A DNA stretch of 64,000 nt, taken from contig OZ245942.1 in assembly GCA_965230065.1 (NCBI GenBank), forward strand, positions 1,054,001 through 1,118,000, written 5' to 3'. The notes beneath the pieces are model-generated. The model saw only the letters and a list, made by a program, of their open reading frames with translations, was not told where the DNA came from and did no database searches. Below are positions 19,251-27,605 of the stretch, piece after piece (the first letter of the stretch is position 1; every line of letters starts with the position of its first letter). Source of the DNA: G965230065 sp965230065. GTDB lineage: Bacteria; Bacteroidota; Bacteroidia; Cytophagales; Cyclobacteriaceae. The translations under genes and the position numbers were made by a program.

Positions 19251-19375
19251 CCTGGTGGGGGTTTAGGTTAGATAATTGACAATTTTAACTTGACTGATTT
19301 AAATTGCTGGCAAAAGAAAATAATTCAAAATGGAGAGGTGTTACGTCAATATTACCATTTGGGGGAAGCTCGAGA

Positions 19376-19383
19376 AAACGTTT
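19376..19383. promoter_or_regulatory. Candidate LacI-family operator core in the receptor/regulator gap
   Basis: The palindrome AAACGTTT with central CG lies in the 245-bp divergent region. LacI-family operators are usually palindromes centred on CG, so this is a reasonable half-site pair, though short. A second inverted repeat in the same gap, TACGATAC (19439-19446) and GTATCGTA (19480-19487), ends 8 bp before the regulator start and could serve autoregulation. Both are inferred from symmetry and position only. Confidence 0.4.
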
Positions 19384-19495
19384 GCAGGAAAGTATTTTGT
19401 GTTACTTTTATTTAACAATTATTTAATCGTGCTGCCCATACGATACTGTATGCATTCGTTACCTTCGATGTTGTTTTTTGTATCGTAAATCAGCC

Positions 19496-20536
19496 ATGAG
19501 TTTGCAACAAGTAACCATCAAGGATATTGCGAAGAAACTGAATATTTCTGCCTCTACTGTTTCCAGGGCTTTGCGAGGCATTCCTGAGGTAAATGCCGAA
19601 ACCAAGAAAGCCGTGCAGGAAATGGCTCAGGCCCTAAACTATGAACCCAATGCCATCGCGCTAAGCCTGGTGCGCAAGCGCACCAAGACCATCGGTATCG
19701 TTATACCCGAAATTGCTGACCATTTTTTTTCTTCCTTTTTGAAAGGAGTAGAAGAAGTAGTGGATGGCGTGGGTTATCAGCTTTTGGTCTGCCAGTCTGA
19801 TGAATCGTACGCCCAGGAAGTAAAACAGGTAAAAGGGTTGGTATCCAGCCGGGTAGATGGATTGATGATTTCTTTATCATGTGAAACTACCCAACTCGAT
19901 CACATCCATAATTTGGTAAAAAGAAAAACCCCGGTCATTCTGTTTGACAGGGTGGGGGAAAACCTTCCGGTTTCCTCTGTGCGGGTAGACGATTATGAAG
20001 GTGCTGTGCTTGCCGTTGAGCACCTGATACAAAACGGACGAAAGTGTATTGCCTACATGGGTGGCCCCGAACATTCACACATTTTCCAATGCCGTTTTCA
20101 GGGATACCTGGATGTACTAAGCAGAAATAACCTGCCTATCCGTGACGAGTATATTGTATTCGGCGGGTTCAGGCCCAATCATGGCATGGAGGCAGCCCGA
20201 AAACTATTCAATCCATCAATAAATAGTGCCTGCCCACAACCAGATGCCCTTTTTGCCAACAGCGACTCGATGGCTTTGGGCGCAATGCGCTATTTGCAAG
20301 AGGCGGGCTTTTCCATACCCAATGATGTAGCAGTAGTGGGGTTTTCCAACGAAAGCTTTTCTTCAATGATTACGCCTTCCCTCACTACAGTAGCACAGCC
20401 AGCTTTCGATATGGGAAAATTGTCAGTGCGCATGCTCCTGGAACAAATTCTGGTAGATCCACAAGTTTTTCAGCCTCAAAACAAAGTGCTGAAGACCAAG
20501 CTTATCGAGCGGGAATCGACGAAACTGCTATTTTAA
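19496..20536 (+). CDS. LacI-family transcriptional regulator
   Basis: DNA-binding regulator of 346 aa. An N-terminal LacI helix-turn-helix (VTIKDIAKKLNISASTVSRAL, about residues 5-26) and hinge (LNYEPNAIALSLVRKRT) precede a periplasmic-binding-protein-like effector domain (KTIGIVIPEIADHFF onward). I start at the ATG at 19496; an upstream in-frame start at 19478 would add six residues not typical of the family. It is divergent from the Oar-like receptor gene. Effector is unknown, commonly a sugar in this family. Confidence 0.92.
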   Translation: MSLQQVTIKDIAKKLNISASTVSRALRGIPEVNAETKKAVQEMAQALNYEPNAIALSLVRKRTKTIGIVIPEIADHFFSSFLKGVEEVVDGVGYQLLVCQSDESYAQEVKQVKGLVSSRVDGLMISLSCETTQLDHIHNLVKRKTPVILFDRVGENLPVSSVRVDDYEGAVLAVEHLIQNGRKCIAYMGGPEHSHIFQCRFQGYLDVLSRNNLPIRDEYIVFGGFRPNHGMEAARKLFNPSINSACPQPDALFANSDSMALGAMRYLQEAGFSIPNDVAVVGFSNESFSSMITPSLTTVAQPAFDMGKLSVRMLLEQILVDPQVFQPQNKVLKTKLIERESTKLLF

Positions 20537-20577
20537 ACCCTGGAAACATTTTGAAAATGTATGTTATGAATACATGA

Positions 20578-21681
20578 TCACTTTCCTGATTTATAAAAGG
20601 GATGCTTGCTGGTACCGATAATGTAGGTAATCCTCAAAGTGGTAACCACATAACTATCGTTCGCTTCCCCACCGCGTGTATTGGGTGCCCCGCCATCGTT
20701 TTCGTGTCCGTATCCGGCAAAAACTGTATACTCCCGGCCGTCTTTGCCAACATACGTAATTTGCCGGGTTATTTTTTGAACAGCTTCCATATCACGGGGT
20801 TTGCCTGAAACTGCTGCAACAGCTTCCATGGACCTGTCAGACATGGCTTTTGCCAATTCTCCGGCCAAAGCGCCCTTGTCAACATAATTTCCACTCACAT
20901 CGTCCAGGTAATCAAAAAACAGGAAACGATAGCCCATTTCCAGGGAAGCATTCAGGCGGCGGCCAAGCTTAAAACGTAAACCGGCACCAAAAGGAATAGC
21001 CATTTGTAATTTGCTATAAGGCTGAATGTCATAACCTTCGCTGTGTTGCCCTTCTGTGCCCAACGGTTGCAATGGCACCCAGGTACCGGCTTCCGGCAGG
21101 GCATCTCCCTGAAGGTCGGTGGGAGGGGCTTTGGCCTTCGGATTATGGTGGAGCAAGGCAATTCCTGTAAAAATGAACGGGTTGACAGTCCTTCTTACCA
21201 AATAATTACTTCGTTCTGGCAACAGCGCATAATATCCCGTGACGCCAAACTCCGTAATATCATTCCTAAAATGCAGGTTGCGGGCATATTTAAACACTTC
21301 GTTGCGGTCTTGCGGATCGTAAAACGTAAAATCATCGGCAGTCAACCTACCCCACAGCAATTCTCCTTTCATCATAAAACGGGGAGAAAGATAAATGCCA
21401 TAAGATATGCCTACACCGGGCCGGGTTAGTTTCAGGTGCCTGGCAGAAAGTGTGGTAGGTGCAATATCTCCAAAATAGTTGAGCCCGCTGATAGAAAAGC
21501 CTATGGTGTGGTATTGCCTGAAAAAATCGGGACGTGCTTCACCCACGTACTGGCTCATGCGCCGGTCTTGCTTTTTCATTTGCCGGAGGTGTTGCTTGTC
21601 CCTTTGCGCATTTACTGCCATCGGACTGAACACCATAGCAGATAAAAGGCAGAAAAAGGAAATATTTAGTAAAGATGTCAC
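20578..21681 (-). CDS. Outer-membrane beta-barrel protein, DUF6089-like
   Basis: Exported protein of 367 aa with a signal peptide ending VNAQ and alternating beta-strand text typical of an outer-membrane barrel. The block SGLNYFGDIAPT resembles the start of DUF6089-type barrels of Bacteroidota, but the protein is longer, with an inserted segment around residues 175-205 and a basic RDKQHLRQMKKQDRR stretch after the signal peptide. The start codon appears to be GTG. Monocistronic and convergent with the LacI-type gene. No function is known. Confidence 0.65.
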   Translation of the reverse strand: MTSLLNISFFCLLSAMVFSPMAVNAQRDKQHLRQMKKQDRRMSQYVGEARPDFFRQYHTIGFSISGLNYFGDIAPTTLSARHLKLTRPGVGISYGIYLSPRFMMKGELLWGRLTADDFTFYDPQDRNEVFKYARNLHFRNDITEFGVTGYYALLPERSNYLVRRTVNPFIFTGIALLHHNPKAKAPPTDLQGDALPEAGTWVPLQPLGTEGQHSEGYDIQPYSKLQMAIPFGAGLRFKLGRRLNASLEMGYRFLFFDYLDDVSGNYVDKGALAGELAKAMSDRSMEAVAAVSGKPRDMEAVQKITRQITYVGKDGREYTVFAGYGHENDGGAPNTRGGEANDSYVVTTLRITYIIGTSKHPFYKSGK

Positions 21682-21694
21682 ACATTCAAAATTA

Positions 21695-22021
21695 TCAAGC
21701 TACCCTTATACTTTGATTTTCTAAAGTTACATTAAAATGAATTTCAGCTTTAAGCGCTTTAAACACCTTAATTATGGTGTCAATTCGGGCACTATTTGCC
21801 CCCTTTTCAAGCTTTGAAATTTGAGCTTTTTTTACCCCAACCAATTTGCCTAATTCTTCCTGTGTCAGGTTTCGCTCTTTTCTGGCTGATTTAATCATTC
21901 TGCTTAAAATTTCCATGTTCAATTCATACTCATATTCTTCGCGTTCTTCTGTTCCCCTTTTACCAATGAATTTATCTTCCATTTCATCAAGGGTATACAT
22001 TTTCATATCTTCGTTTTTCAT
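21695..22021 (-). CDS. XRE-family helix-turn-helix protein, HigA-like
   Basis: Small DNA-binding protein of 108 aa with an HTH at about residues 51-75 (LTQEELGKLVGVKKAQISKLEKG) and a C-terminal AEIHFNVTLE tail as in HigA-type antitoxins. The acidic N-terminal 40 residues (EEREEYEYELN) are also antitoxin-like. No toxin-size gene lies on either side: downstream is the DUF6089-like gene and upstream are 292 bp without a gene before nuoM. It is therefore an orphan regulator or solitary antitoxin. Confidence 0.78.
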   Translation of the reverse strand: MKNEDMKMYTLDEMEDKFIGKRGTEEREEYEYELNMEILSRMIKSARKERNLTQEELGKLVGVKKAQISKLEKGANSARIDTIIKVFKALKAEIHFNVTLENQSIRVA

Positions 22022-22084
22022 GCTTATTATTTTTTAGTGCTGTTTTTTCTCTCAAAATACTTCATCATTAAAGGGCGTTACGAA

Positions 22085-22119
22085 CAAAACTAGCAAATGT
22101 TTCCATATTTAGAAACAAA
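22085..22119 (-). promoter_or_regulatory. Candidate Bacteroidota promoter for the XRE gene
   Basis: Reading the minus strand, TAGTTTTG (22092-22085) matches the TAnnTTTG -7 consensus and a TTTG (22119-22116) lies 23 bp upstream, slightly more than the usual spacing of 19-21. The predicted transcript start is about 55 nt before the ATG. The rest of the 292-bp gap holds only AT-rich sequence and short weak repeats. Confidence 0.35.
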
Positions 22120-22313
22120 CTTCAGGGTTTTACATTATTCTTTGTTCATAGAAATTTTATCTATGGAAAACTCTATTATGAATTAACACAAACCTTGACC
22201 GAAATTCCATCGATATATCAACAAAATCAAAGCCTTTCTCAAAACTTTCAAGCCGAAACTTTGGACTTTAAGCCGGAGAGCATCAATTTTGGACGAGCAT
22301 ATTTCAAAGCCAC

Positions 22314-24059
22314 ATGATTGAGCATTTGCTTTCTTTGATTATTTTTATTCCGCTGGCAGCAGTTCTCATCCTACTTTTTGTTCCAACTCGACTGGAAAAG
22401 ATTTTCAGGCAGGTAACTGTGCTTGTGTGTGCCTTGCAGTTGGTGGTGGCCGGTTTCATCTATCAGGTTTTTGAACCAAACCAAGCTGTTGGGAACGATG
22501 CATACCCCCACCTGCAACTTCAACTGATAGAAAAAACCGACTGGATTGACCTGGATCTGGGAGGATTGGGCAAGTTATCTATTGATTACTTCTTAGGGGT
22601 AGATGGAATAAGCATTACACTAGTACTGTTATCGGCACTCATTTTATTTATAGGTGCTATTTCCTCATGGAAGATTCAACGAAATATAAAAGGGTATTTC
22701 ACACTGTACCTGGTACTGAATGCATCCATCATGGGGTGTTTTCTGGCATTGGACTTTTTCCTGTTTTACCTCTTTTTTGAGTTTATGCTACTGCCCATGT
22801 ATTTCCTGATTGGGCTATGGGGCGGCCCCCGGCGGGAGTATGCATCCATTAAATTTTTCCTTTACACACTGCTTGGCTCCATCTTTATTTTGGTGGTGAT
22901 GATTGGGTTGTATGTAAGCGTGATTGACCCTGTGGCCACCGCTGTTGAAGCAGGCTTAATTTCATCAGCCGATGAGGCAACCCATCGGGTCATTGCACAG
23001 GTACAGCAGCAATTACAAGCAGGGACACTATCCAGCGCGTATTGGGTGCACACCTTCAACATACCCGCCATGATGGACACGCAAAATTATGTACCATCTT
23101 CCATTTTGGCATTGGCAGGGAATTTCACCTTATGGGATGTCCCTATCCGTTTGTTGGCATTTTTGGCATTATTTATCGGCTTTGCCATCAAATTGCCTGC
23201 AGTGCCCGTACACACCTGGCTGCCCGATGCCCACGTGGAAGCCCCCACGCCAATTTCTGTGATTTTAGCAGGAATCTTACTGAAAATTGGTGGATATGGG
23301 CTGATCCGTATCGGATATGGCATTTTTCCCGAAGGAGGTGTGCATTTTGCCTGGTGGATTGGTTTATTTGGCCTGATTGCCATCATTTATGGTGGGCTCA
23401 ATGCTATGGCGATGAAAGACCTGAAAAAGCTTATTGCCTACTCATCGGTTTCGCATATGGGGTTTGTGCTGCTGGGGCTGGCCTCTTTAACTGTAGAAGG
23501 CACCAGTGGCAGTTTGTACCAAATGTTCAGCCACGGGTTGATTTCAGCCATGCTTTTCCTGATTGCCGGGGTAATTTATGACCGCACCCACGACCGTATG
23601 ATAGCCCACTATGGCGGGCTTACCACTGTAATGCCGTATTTTACGGCTGTGGTAATTATCGGCTTTTTTGCTTCACTGGGCCTGCCGGGCCTTTCGGGGT
23701 TTATTGCCGAACTGATGGTTTTCCTGGGTGCCTTCAACGCGGCCGGGGTTAACGAACTTATTCCACGCTGGATGGCCATCATGGCTACTTTGGGGCTTTT
23801 GCTGGGAGCAGGCTATTATCTGTGGACTTTACAGCGTATGTTCTTCGGCCCATTTTATGTGCGTGAAGCAGCTTGGCAAAAAAAGCTCAATGACCTGGAT
23901 GTACGTGAATATATCATGTTCATCCCCCTCATCATCGCGGTCATCATTTTTGGTATTTTTCCGGGTTTGTTCCTCGATCTGGTAAGCCCGTCGGTCAATG
24001 AATTTATCAGGTTTGTAATAGATACGGGACAGGAAAATTTACAGCAGCTTTACAGATAG
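22314..24059 (+). CDS. nuoM: NADH-quinone oxidoreductase subunit M
   Basis: Antiporter-like membrane subunit of respiratory complex I, 581 aa with about 14 transmembrane segments. Proton-pathway residues are in place: E156 in FFEFMLLP (equivalent to the essential TM5 glutamate) and K293 in FAIKLPAVPVHTWLPDAH, followed by the canonical EAPTPISVILAGILLK helix. It is longer than many NuoM proteins because of a loop around residues 205-260. It pairs with nuoN 11 bp downstream, but no other nuo genes are in the window. Confidence 0.93.
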   Translation: MIEHLLSLIIFIPLAAVLILLFVPTRLEKIFRQVTVLVCALQLVVAGFIYQVFEPNQAVGNDAYPHLQLQLIEKTDWIDLDLGGLGKLSIDYFLGVDGISITLVLLSALILFIGAISSWKIQRNIKGYFTLYLVLNASIMGCFLALDFFLFYLFFEFMLLPMYFLIGLWGGPRREYASIKFFLYTLLGSIFILVVMIGLYVSVIDPVATAVEAGLISSADEATHRVIAQVQQQLQAGTLSSAYWVHTFNIPAMMDTQNYVPSSILALAGNFTLWDVPIRLLAFLALFIGFAIKLPAVPVHTWLPDAHVEAPTPISVILAGILLKIGGYGLIRIGYGIFPEGGVHFAWWIGLFGLIAIIYGGLNAMAMKDLKKLIAYSSVSHMGFVLLGLASLTVEGTSGSLYQMFSHGLISAMLFLIAGVIYDRTHDRMIAHYGGLTTVMPYFTAVVIIGFFASLGLPGLSGFIAELMVFLGAFNAAGVNELIPRWMAIMATLGLLLGAGYYLWTLQRMFFGPFYVREAAWQKKLNDLDVREYIMFIPLIIAVIIFGIFPGLFLDLVSPSVNEFIRFVIDTGQENLQQLYR

Positions 24060-24070
24060 ACTAACAAACA

Positions 24071-25639
24071 TTGGTGAAAGCAGATATAAACATAAATTTA
24101 TTAACTGAGCAACTTACAGAAATTACCGGAAGCCTGGGCTATCTGCTGCCTGAGCTCTGGCTGGCTGTTTCTCTGCTATTTATCGTTTTGGCCGATTTGC
24201 TCATTGGCAAACGCTGGCCCCATACCATTTCTTTTCTTTCACTGGGGGCTTTTATTTTCACCTTGATATTACTTGTTTTTCAGCAGCATCCCTCAGCATC
24301 CACTACCCTTTTTACCGGTATGTTACAACTTGATGGCCTGGGGATATTTTTCAAACTAATATGCTGTCTTGCAGGTATTTTTACCGTTTTTCTCTCGCTC
24401 AGCCGTAGCCAAAACAGCAGCCCACTAGCTGAAACAATACAAGGTGAGTATTTTGGGGTTATGCTGGCATTGGTATTGGGTACTATGCTGATGAGCATGT
24501 CGGTTAATTTGTTATCCGTATACCTTTCTATTGAGTTTGTGTCTATTTGTTCATACATTCTTACCTACTTCAATTTTGATAGAAAAAGTGCTGAGGCCAG
24601 TATGAAATATATTCTTTTCGGCAGTGTAGCCTCGGGCCTGATGCTGTATGGGATGTCTTTATTGTACGGACTCACCGGAACATTAAATTTTGCAGATCCG
24701 GATTTTGCACAAAACCTTTTACAAGCCCCCTCCATTCTTTTGGTATTTTCACTGATACTGACTTTATCAGGGTTTTTATTCAAACTAGCCGCTGTTCCCA
24801 TGCACTTATGGGCACCCGATGTATACGAAGGCGCACCTACCCCTATCGTTGCTTTGTTTTCCGTTGCCCCAAAAGTAGCAGGTGTCGCTATCCTCATTCG
24901 CTTCACGCATGGTATCATTGGCCCTGATTTTACACCGGAAGCTTATTTTTCTTTTGACTGGCAATGGCTCTTAGCATTATTGGCTATCGTTACGATGACA
25001 CTGGGCAACCTCCTGGCCCTGTGGCAGGGCAATGCCAAACGCATGATGGCGTATTCTTCCATTGCACATTCCGGCACCATGCTCATTGGCGTACTGGTAT
25101 ATTCGCAACTGGGTATACAAAGTGTACTCTTCTATGCAGGTATTTATTTATTGATGAATTTTGCCGCTTTTTTCCTGATTGCCCTCCTGGCCCGCTCAAC
25201 CGGCAATGAACAAATTACAGATTATAAAGGCATGGGCATGCAATACCCCTTCCTGGGTATCATGGTGGTGGTGGTCATGATTGCACTTACCGGACTTCCC
25301 CCCACAGCCGGGTTTACCGCGAAATTACTGATATTCACTGCTTTATGGGAGCATTACCAACAAACTGAAAGCACCATATTAATGACGGTTTTGCTCCTGG
25401 GGCTGCTCAATACAGTAATATCTTTATTTTACTATTTGAAAATTCCTTTATACATGTTTTTTCGTTCAGCTGAAGCAGAAGAAAAACAAACGGAAATAGG
25501 AAAACCTGTGAAGGAGCTATTACGTGTAAACCCCTTTGAGAAAATTGTGGCTGTATTGCTGATTTTCCCATTATTAATAATATTCTTTAAACCCGAGTGG
25601 ATTTTAAATTTTATTACTCGTATTTCATTGTTATTTTAG
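24071..25639 (+). CDS. nuoN: NADH-quinone oxidoreductase subunit N
   Basis: Antiporter-like complex I subunit of 522 aa with about 14 transmembrane segments. The TM5 glutamate lies in YLSIEFVSICSYIL and the TM7 lysine region reads FKLAAVPMHLWAPDVYEGAPTP, both canonical. No ATG is available near the start; the frame begins TTG GTG (24071 and 24074), and either could initiate. It is tightly coupled to nuoM and followed 30 bp later by the purF-like gene. Confidence 0.92.
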   Translation: MVKADININLLTEQLTEITGSLGYLLPELWLAVSLLFIVLADLLIGKRWPHTISFLSLGAFIFTLILLVFQQHPSASTTLFTGMLQLDGLGIFFKLICCLAGIFTVFLSLSRSQNSSPLAETIQGEYFGVMLALVLGTMLMSMSVNLLSVYLSIEFVSICSYILTYFNFDRKSAEASMKYILFGSVASGLMLYGMSLLYGLTGTLNFADPDFAQNLLQAPSILLVFSLILTLSGFLFKLAAVPMHLWAPDVYEGAPTPIVALFSVAPKVAGVAILIRFTHGIIGPDFTPEAYFSFDWQWLLALLAIVTMTLGNLLALWQGNAKRMMAYSSIAHSGTMLIGVLVYSQLGIQSVLFYAGIYLLMNFAAFFLIALLARSTGNEQITDYKGMGMQYPFLGIMVVVVMIALTGLPPTAGFTAKLLIFTALWEHYQQTESTILMTVLLLGLLNTVISLFYYLKIPLYMFFRSAEAEEKQTEIGKPVKELLRVNPFEKIVAVLLIFPLLIIFFKPEWILNFITRISLLF

Positions 25640-25669
25640 AGGGAGCGAAACCAATAAGCACAGAAACGT

Positions 25670-27556
25670 ATGAGCGATATCATCAAGCATGAATGTGGCA
25701 TTGCCATGATCCGGCTGCGCAAGCCTTTGTCGTACTATATCGAGAAGTATGGCACTCCATTGTATGCAGTGAATAAGCTGTATTTATTGATGGAAAAACA
25801 ACACAACCGCGGCCAGGACGGGGCAGGGGTAGCCAACATCAAAATAGATGTCCCGGCGGGCACCCGCTACATCAGCCGGTATCGTTCGGTATCTTCCCAG
25901 CCTATTACCAACATTTTCAAGAAGGTAAATAAAAAGTTCCAAAAGGCTAAAAAAGAGGGGGATGCTTATTTTAATAATGCATCCTGGCTCAAAAAGAACG
26001 TGGCTTTTACCGGGGAAGTCTGGCTTGGGCACTTACGCTACGGAACACACGGAAAAAACGCCGTTGAAAACTGTCACCCAATGCTCAGGCAAAACAACTG
26101 GCGCAGCCGGAACCTGGTAGTAGCCGGAAACTTTAACCTCACTAATGTAGACGAGCTTTTCGATATCCTCATCAGGCTGGGGCAGCACCCCAAAGAGAAA
26201 ACCGATACCGTAACGGTGATGGAGAAAATCGGCCATTTTCTGGATGAAGAAAATCAGCTCCTTTTCGATAGGTACAAGCATTTGTACACCAAGCAGGAAA
26301 TTACCCACCTTATTGAAAATGAACTGGACCTGCACCGGGTACTCAAACGCGCCTGCAAAGATTTTGACGGAGGATATGCCATGGCAGGCATGCTTGGGTA
26401 TGGCGCTTCTTTTGTAACCCGTGACCCTGCCGGTATTCGCCCGGCCTATTACTATGCGGATGATGAAGTGGTGGTAGTAGCTTCGGAAAAACCTGCCATC
26501 AAAACGGCATTTAATGTGCCTTATGACCAAATCAAGGAAGTTGAACCCGGCCATGCGCTCATCATCAACAAACAAGGTGATTTTGGGGAATACCCTTTCA
26601 CCGATAAATTAGAGAAGCGCTCCTGTAGCTTCGAGCGTATCTACTTCTCCCGCAGTTCCGACCCTGATATTTACAACGAACGCAAGCAAATGGGCCAGTT
26701 GCTTATTCCGCAAATCCTCAAATCTATAGATTATGATTTGCAAAATACGGTGTTTTCGTATGTGCCCAACAGTGCCGAAACCGCTTTTTTGGGGCTGATG
26801 CAGGGTTTGGAAGACCACCTGAGCGAAGAGCGCAAACAGGCCATTCTGAAAGATAAAATTGATGAGAAAAAGTTAGAAAGACTGCTTTCTTTCCGCCCCC
26901 GGGTTGAAAAGCTGGTCATTAAGGATGCAAAATTACGCACTTTCATCACCGACGATGCCCACCGCGACGATTTGGTAGCGCATGTGTATGACACCACTTA
27001 TGAAGTCATTAATAAGAAGAAGGATGCTGTGGTGATTGTAGACGACTCCATCGTAAGGGGCACAACGCTAGAGAAAAGTTTGTTGCGCATGCTGGACAGG
27101 CTGGAGCCCCGCAAAATTGTGATCGTATCTTCGGCACCTCAAATTCGTTATCCCGACTGCTATGGCATTGATATGTCTAAAATGAAAGAATTTGTGGCAT
27201 TCAGGGCCGTACTAAAACTCTTGAAAGAATCAAAGCAAGAGAATTTAATGGACGAGGTGTATGAAAAGTGTGTGCAAAATGGATTAAAACCCGGCTCTCC
27301 CAATTATGTAAAAGAACTGTACGATCCGTTTACCTATGAGCAAATTTCCACAGCCATCGCACAGATCATTACTCCAAAAGGCCTGAAAACGGAAGTGGAA
27401 GTAGTGTACCAAACAGTTGATAACCTGCACAAAGCCTGCCCGGCGCATTTGGGCGACTGGTACTTTACCGGCAATTATCCCACGCCTGGCGGTAACCGCG
27501 TGGTGAACAAAGCTTTTATCAACTTTATGGAAGGGAAAGAGGTCAGGGCCTACTGA
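25670..27556 (+). CDS. Amidophosphoribosyltransferase-family protein, long form
   Basis: PurF-family enzyme, which transfers glutamine amide nitrogen to PRPP at the first step of purine synthesis. The putative catalytic cysteine is C9 (KHECGIAM), requiring removal of a short propeptide. The glutaminase core shows QHNRGQDGAG and HLRYGTHG, and the PRPP-binding motif VDDSIVRGTT is at about 457-466 (D458/D459). At 628 aa it is over 100 residues longer than E. coli PurF (505 aa). The extra length includes an insertion right after the Cys loop and a lysine-rich stretch near residues 80-105. It may be the main PurF or a paralogue; no other pur genes are nearby. Confidence 0.82.
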   Translation: MSDIIKHECGIAMIRLRKPLSYYIEKYGTPLYAVNKLYLLMEKQHNRGQDGAGVANIKIDVPAGTRYISRYRSVSSQPITNIFKKVNKKFQKAKKEGDAYFNNASWLKKNVAFTGEVWLGHLRYGTHGKNAVENCHPMLRQNNWRSRNLVVAGNFNLTNVDELFDILIRLGQHPKEKTDTVTVMEKIGHFLDEENQLLFDRYKHLYTKQEITHLIENELDLHRVLKRACKDFDGGYAMAGMLGYGASFVTRDPAGIRPAYYYADDEVVVVASEKPAIKTAFNVPYDQIKEVEPGHALIINKQGDFGEYPFTDKLEKRSCSFERIYFSRSSDPDIYNERKQMGQLLIPQILKSIDYDLQNTVFSYVPNSAETAFLGLMQGLEDHLSEERKQAILKDKIDEKKLERLLSFRPRVEKLVIKDAKLRTFITDDAHRDDLVAHVYDTTYEVINKKKDAVVIVDDSIVRGTTLEKSLLRMLDRLEPRKIVIVSSAPQIRYPDCYGIDMSKMKEFVAFRAVLKLLKESKQENLMDEVYEKCVQNGLKPGSPNYVKELYDPFTYEQISTAIAQIITPKGLKTEVEVVYQTVDNLHKACPAHLGDWYFTGNYPTPGGNRVVNKAFINFMEGKEVRAY

Positions 27557-27563
27557 TTTCAAC

Positions 27564-27596
27564 AACTTTGTCAAAGCCTCAAACTTTGACAAAGTT
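27564..27596. repeat. Perfect 13-bp intergenic inverted repeat after the purF-like gene
   Basis: Arms AACTTTGTCAAAG (27564-27576) and CTTTGACAAAGTT (27584-27596) are perfectly complementary with a 7-nt loop. It lies 7 bp after the purF-like stop and 9 bp before the next ATG. It may terminate or attenuate transcription between the two genes, but only an A-rich run follows on the plus strand. Confidence 0.72.
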
Positions 27597-27605
27597 AAAA
27601 ATGAG

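Noticed and set aside
20546..20560. ACATTTTGAAAATGT palindrome between the LacI-type and DUF6089-like genes
   Set aside because: The arms are separated by one base, so no hairpin can form, and there is no T-tract; AT-rich symmetry of this size is expected by chance.
22022..22100. Possible remnant of a HigB-like toxin upstream of the XRE gene
   Set aside because: On the minus strand only a 13-codon frame (MMKYFERKNSTKK) is open, with stops in every frame just upstream; no toxin motif is readable.
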